Source: Sapria himalayana | Taxonomy: Eukaryota; Streptophyta; Magnoliopsida; Malpighiales; Rafflesiaceae | DNA length: 64,000 nt | NCBI GenBank assembly: GCA_029783825.1 | Contig: JAREIK010001718.1 | Coordinates: forward strand, 2,050,898-2,114,897 | Direction: 5' to 3' | Shown here: piece by piece, positions 59,673 through 64,000 of the stretch | Layout of the letters: the number at the start of each line of letters is the position of its first letter | Position numbering within the stretch: position 1 is the stretch's first letter | Translations under genes and position numbers: made by a program | The notes under the pieces: generated by a model | The model's input: only the letters and a program-made list of their open reading frames with translations | The model's database searches: none | Told to the model about the DNA's origin: nothing

Positions 59673-60243
59673 TGTTGTATATATAATTTGTTTTTTGTTA
59701 ATATGTTTGTATAACTAAATATTTCTGTTTTAATATTTTCATGTAAGTGCAAAAAATGAAATATTAAGAGGCCGGGGATGTAGCAGTAGCATAATAATGG
59801 AGGTCCCACTGACCGATCAAAGGGCTCAAATTTTTGGAGCAGAGCCTGACCCATCCCATGATCCGACCTGCTCCGATTAAATGAACCGAAAAAAAAAATT
59901 TTATAAAATGTTTTGTAATTTTTAATTTCGGGTTGCTATTTTCGGACATGGGGACTGTTCATTATCTTTTATTTCTCTCTCTCTACATGATTTATCGTGA
60001 CTGCTCTATGGTGCATACTGTAAGACAATTTTTGTTGGTTTAATTTGTAATGCATAGTATTTTTTGGTGGATGTAGCTAGTCGTACTGAGCAACTAGCGA
60101 CCCACGTTATTTCAGGTATTTTATTTCTCATTTTTTGATTATGCCATTGGATTGTGGATTGGATATATATTGTTTGTTGTTCTGTTGTTCGTGTTGTCTT
60201 CTGTATCTTAATATCACTACCGTTGAAGCACAATTGCCCAACA
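59673..60243 (-). mobile_element. Solo LTR B, 571 bp
   Basis: Read on the minus strand it begins TGTTGGGCAATTGTGCTTC and ends TATACAACA. The 5-bp target duplication AATGA is perfect (59668-59672 and 60244-60248). It matches solo LTR A across TGGGACCTCC, GCTACTGCTACATCCCC and CACTTACATGAAAATATTAA near one end and GCAACTAGCGACCCACGTTA near the other. It has no internal region or second LTR. Superfamily not determined. Confidence 0.9.
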
Positions 60244-60649
60244 AATGAGGTACTTGGTTCTTGTGACATAGAATTAAAATCACAATCATTTAAATTTTCT
60301 AAGATAAGTATGGATGTGACTCCATGATAATATTATATTCACTAATAATGTGTTGCACAATAGAAGGATTATACTAACATGTTGGTAGGGTTATGACATA
60401 CAAGAATTACTTTGACCAATTAGATAAATTTATGACCAGGAATTTATACCACAACTTTACGAGACTAAATCTTATATTCCCTCTACTAAAAAACTCCAAA
60501 ATATTAAAGTCATGAAATCAGCCCATAATATCTTAATTTCTATGTCTACACATCATCATAAACCACTAATATATATAATAATGTTCAATAGTTTGAATAC
60601 TAAATAGTCATCAAGCCATGACGAAAATACATTTAATGAAGTCATGTTG

Positions 60650-60761
60650 ACACAACATGACTGGGAGAAAAAACAATACCATGTCCGACAAAAAATGATG
60701 GCTCAATAAGCCAACAAAATTTGGGTCATGCCAACTTGGAATGGCCTTGTTGACACCTCTA
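60650..60761. mobile_element. Right-end fragment of a GC-rich hAT-type element (copy 5)
   Basis: GGGTCATGCCAACTTGGAAT, then GGCCTTGTTGACACCTCTA ends at 60761 with the family's terminal wording. About 100 bp to the left are recognisable at most, and no left end was found. It is AT-enriched by decay. Confidence 0.5.
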
Positions 60762-60884
60762 GAGTAAGATCCTCAATCATATGATTATTTATGCACTAGC
60801 AATCATCACAAGTTGACCAAAAAAATTGTGCATTTATTGCAAATATTCTAGCCACACCATTGAGACCTATTATAGTCACAACAA

Positions 60885-63190
60885 ATCTAGTATTTGCTAA
60901 CACTAACCCAATCTTCTGGGTTCACTATCAATCTCTACCCCACTAAACTATAGAAGATCATAGCTTGGGTTGTTCGTATGGTTAATAATGCATCTCTTTT
61001 TGCTACTCTTTGAGTTCTGCCCAGTAAGTTTCAAACTTAGTTTTTTTATTCTGCTTGTTACAATCACATGACATGTCATTGATCCTTATTCTCCAAACTT
61101 AACCCTATACCACATTCTCTAAATATTCATATAGTTTATGATTCAACCATGCATAAGAATTGTCTACATACTATTTCAACCTCTAACCTCTATGTTTATG
61201 AATGCTTCCATGTAATCAATCTAATATGATGTGAGCTCTATGGGACAATTAGTTGAACTAGGTTATCACCTTAATCTTAACTAATCTAGGTGTATTGTGT
61301 ATGATATAAGAATGAGGAAGGAGCTTGAGACCAAACCTAGAGTTGAATGCATGTTTTCCATGGACAATATGCAACTTTCATCCATTGTTCCTATTTCAAT
61401 TGTTGATGTAGTTATTATAGTTTTTTCCTTACCATCTCATGCACTTTGCTAATTTTGTTTTGGTCATGCACCATCTTCTATGGTACAACAATTAGCTCTA
61501 ACAATTTTTTAGGTTCTACATCCAAAAATAATTTTGATTGTACTTATGTTGGTTAAAAAAATATTCAATTTTTCCTTTTAATAATAGTGAATCTATTTCT
61601 AATAGTATTTTAAAACTAATTCATTATAATACTTGTGAATCTTTTCTCATTGCTAGTAAAGGTGGATCTTGATATTTTATTACTTTGATTGTTGATTATT
61701 CTTATTATAGTTGGATCTTTCCTACAAAATCTAATTCTGAAATTTTACTAATATATAGCAACTTTGCCAAAATTATTGAAACACATTTCTCTAAACATAT
61801 CAAAACTTTTTGATCTGATAATGCTCTTGAATATACTCAAAACATTTAGGGTTCAATATCAATCTCTACCGCCACTGAACTACAAGAAATCATAGATCAA
61901 GTTGTTTGTATAGTTACTAATGTATCTCTTTTCACAACTCTCTCAATTCTACCTTATTCTCAAACTTAGATTTTTTATTCTACTTGTTACAATCACATGA
62001 CATGTCACTCATCCATATTCTTCAAACTTGACCTGGTACCACAATCACATGACATGTCACTCATCCATATTCAAAAAAATCATAACAAAACTTTTTGAAT
62101 CTAGACCTATACTTTATAAGTCTTGATTTTATTTCAACCTCTAATCTTTATGTTTTTGGAATTTTCCATGTACTTAATCTATCAAATAATTTGTGCTATG
62201 TGGGACAATTAGCTAAACTGGGTAATCACCTTAATTTGACTATTCTAGGTGTATTGTGTAGAATCTATGGATGAGATAGGAGCTTGGGATCAGTCCTAGA
62301 GTTGAATGCATGTTTTCCATGGACAATCTGCATCTTCCACCCACTGTCCCTATTTCTTATCATTAATGTAGCTACTATACTTTTATCCTTACTATATTTT
62401 GTACTTAGGTATTTTCACCTTTGTAATGCACCATATTCTAGGGTATAATACTTAGCTTCTAAAGATTTGTTGGGTTCTATATCTAAACATAATTTTGATT
62501 GTGCTTCATGTTAGTTAGGAAAACATTAAATTTTGTCTTTCAATAATGGTGAATCCATTTTTAATATTGTTTTTGAACTAATTCATTCTGGGGATGAAGG
62601 ATCTTTTCTCATTGCTAGTATTGGTGGATCAAGATATTTTATTATTTTTATTGATAATTATTCTCATTATAGTTAAATCTTTCCTACGAAGTCTCATTAT
62701 GAAATTTTACTAAAATATAGATATTATTTTAATATACACTATCTATATCCTATGTTCTAGTAATTATTTGTTAAACTTTGTCACTTTCATTTTTCCTTTA
62801 CTATATCCTATGTTCTAGAAAATTTTTCAAATGAGTCTTTTATTCCTTCTATAGATATTTCAAATAAGCTATCCCACCTTGAAAATGAGTTCCATGCTTT
62901 AGCTCCACCTAAAGATCATCCATAAGACCTTCCACCTCATCATGGATTGCCTCCACAAGACATTCCACCTTTCCACTCAACCCAAGTAAGATCCATTCCT
63001 ACACATTTACTTGAATATCATTGTTACACTACCGTTACTACTCTTCAAGAACCTCAAACTTATCATTAGGCCTCCACTCACCCTTTATGGCATATTGCAA
63101 TGAAACTAGAACTTAATTCAATAATAAAAAACCATACTTAGGATATGGTCCCTTATTGCAACTTTGTTATTAGTGCTAAACATGTTGTTT
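60885..63190 (+). pseudogene. Ty1/copia pol remnant with internal tandem duplication
   Basis: Plus-strand blocks include VRMVNNASLFATL (about 60980) and ELGYHLNLN-like wording followed by LGVLCMI (61250). Next are LRPNLELNACFPWTICNFHP (61330-61390), FPFNNSESISNSILKLIHYN, then SFLIASKGGS, YFITLIVDYSYYSWIFPTKS, EILLIYSNFAKIIETHFSKH and SDNALEYTQN (to 61850). These are the pre-integrase and integrase core of a Retrofit/RE1-like copia. The same order then restarts at about 61850 and runs to 62720. After a deletion, THLLEYHCYTTVTTLQEPQT, then ASTHPLWHIAMKLELNSIIK and DMVPYCN (63000-63160) match the start of copia reverse transcriptase. Many stops occur. No LTRs were found. Confidence 0.85.
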
Positions 63191-64000
63191 AGAGCATGAC
63201 TCCAAAATTTTATTATTGATTAGAAACATCCAACAAAAACCCACAAATATATGAGTCTTACAAATAATAAAGTAGATGTAAGTCTAGATATTAATTCAAC
63301 ATGAATGGTATGAGCAATTTGACTAACTTATATTGAATGAACTACTACTAAAGTTGAGAAGATAAACTTGGTTCTCATATTGATATTTCGAGTTTAAGAT
63401 TAGTTTACTTCTTAATGTATGATGAGTTTTCTTTATTATTAAGGTGATGTTATGCTTGATTATTAGATGTAGGGTATGATGTGGATTTCCCTTTTTTTGT
63501 TTGGAATCAAACTATATAATATTTTTATCCATTTTGGTAACTTGTGATGATATGTAGGCATGAAAGTATTTTACTTATAGATTAATTTCATGATGTTGGA
63601 GTTTTGGTGAATTTTGATGAATAGTTATAAAATCGATAGGTTTTTAGAACTATTTGGTTGAGAAATAAAGTATGGAGTCTAGTATAGTTTGAATTACATT
63701 CTTGACTGAAACTCTATCAAGTTGGTCATGACAATCTTGATATGTCATGACCATACCAGCTCGTTAGAATGATCCTTCCATTATTTGACATATTCTTTGT
63801 GGCTATGATATTATAATGGAGTCATATCCATACTTATCTCATAAAATTTAAATGATTGAGATATTAATTTTATGTCACATCAACCAAATACTCCACTAGT
63901 ACTAAATGTCATGCCATGTTCTAGTGTCATGTCTTAATTTTTAATATGACTTTATAGTCTCAAGTTAGAATCACTACCTTGTTACAATGACATGGCTATT
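63190..64000. mobile_element. Athila-like LTR pieces in head-to-head arrangement, cut by window end
   Basis: 63190-63510 carries the shared LTR end block in the minus-strand sense (CATGAATGGTATGAGCAATT, GAGAAGATAAACTTGGTTCT). From about 63515 the plus-strand LTR start follows (TCAAACTATATAATATTT, CATGATGTTGGAGTTTTGGT, TCATGACCATACCAGCTCGT) and continues to the window end. The same type of junction is seen at about 34225, with a different breakpoint. Confidence 0.6.

Larger units (their letters stand above)
56300..60650 (-). mobile_element. Athila-like element 3: 5' LTR with three nested insertions
   Basis: The low end (56515 on) has the shared end block ATAACTTTGTTATGCCTCC and TTGATCTCATAGAGATTGTA, closest to the copy at 43255. 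The middle blocks TTTTAGTATTGTAAGTGTCA and GAGAAGAAAAAAAAATAAGA, then CATCTCTTTGGCTTGAAGTT, lead to the LTR start near 60600 (TTTGAATACTAAATAGTC). Inserted into it are two GC-rich hAT-type elements (56837-57305, 58521-58937) and solo LTR B (59673-60243). Removing these leaves roughly 2.7-2.9 kb. With 51180-53340 it brackets one internal region, so the three parts likely form a single old element. Confidence 0.62.

Noticed and set aside
1..64000. tRNA, rRNA or organelle-derived segments
   Set aside because: No cloverleaf-like or rRNA-like sequence was recognised by eye. A tRNAscan-SE and organelle BLAST would be needed to exclude small ones.

Overview
This is plant nuclear DNA: very AT-rich, packed with eroded plant transposable elements, and holding one convincing host gene. 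That gene (13803-16525, +) is a LEAFY COTYLEDON2 (LEC2)-like B3 transcription factor. It can be joined into six exons and an uninterrupted reading frame of 379 residues. LEC2 is generally reported from eudicots and not from monocots, so I infer a eudicot or other non-monocot flowering plant with a repeat-rich genome. No species is claimed.

Layout. 1-1265 (-): degenerate Ty3/gypsy chromovirus-type integrase, cut by the window edge. 2153-12812: a nearly complete but inactivated CACTA (En/Spm) transposon of about 10.7 kb. It has CACTA-type ends, subterminal TTGGTCGGTAAT repeats, a TNP2-type transposase pseudogene, a second transposase-type (Ptta/En-Spm) pseudogene and an internal array of about 530-bp repeats. 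Its right end lies 990 bp upstream of the LEC2 start codon. 13803-16525: LEC2-like gene, with a 24-bp CT-rich minisatellite in its last intron. 17116-19502: probable solo LTR followed by a small CACTA-like element. 20641-23845 (+): a second TNP2 pseudogene, split by a GC-rich hAT-type insertion and running into a satellite of about 113-bp units. 23845-60650: mostly fragments, in both orientations, of one Ty3/gypsy family resembling Athila/Tat. Recognisable gag and protease remnants are present but I saw no reverse transcriptase or integrase. This mosaic is interrupted by a hAT transposase pseudogene (46800-48210), further GC-rich hAT-type elements and two solo LTRs with perfect 5-bp target duplications. 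60885-63190 (+): degenerate Ty1/copia pol with an internal tandem duplication. 63190-64000: more Athila-like LTR.

The transposon genes all carry stops or frameshifts, so I expect the LEC2-like gene to be the only working protein gene here. In Arabidopsis, LEC2 is a master regulator of embryo and seed-maturation programmes and is tightly silenced after germination. Points of most interest are the CACTA end close to the LEC2 promoter, the CT-rich tracts before and inside the gene, a GC-AG intron, a small family of GC-rich hAT-type elements, and Athila-like elements apparently reduced to gag-protease. I found no sign of a new multigene system. Boundaries within the Athila-like mosaic are approximate because they come from reading repeats by eye.
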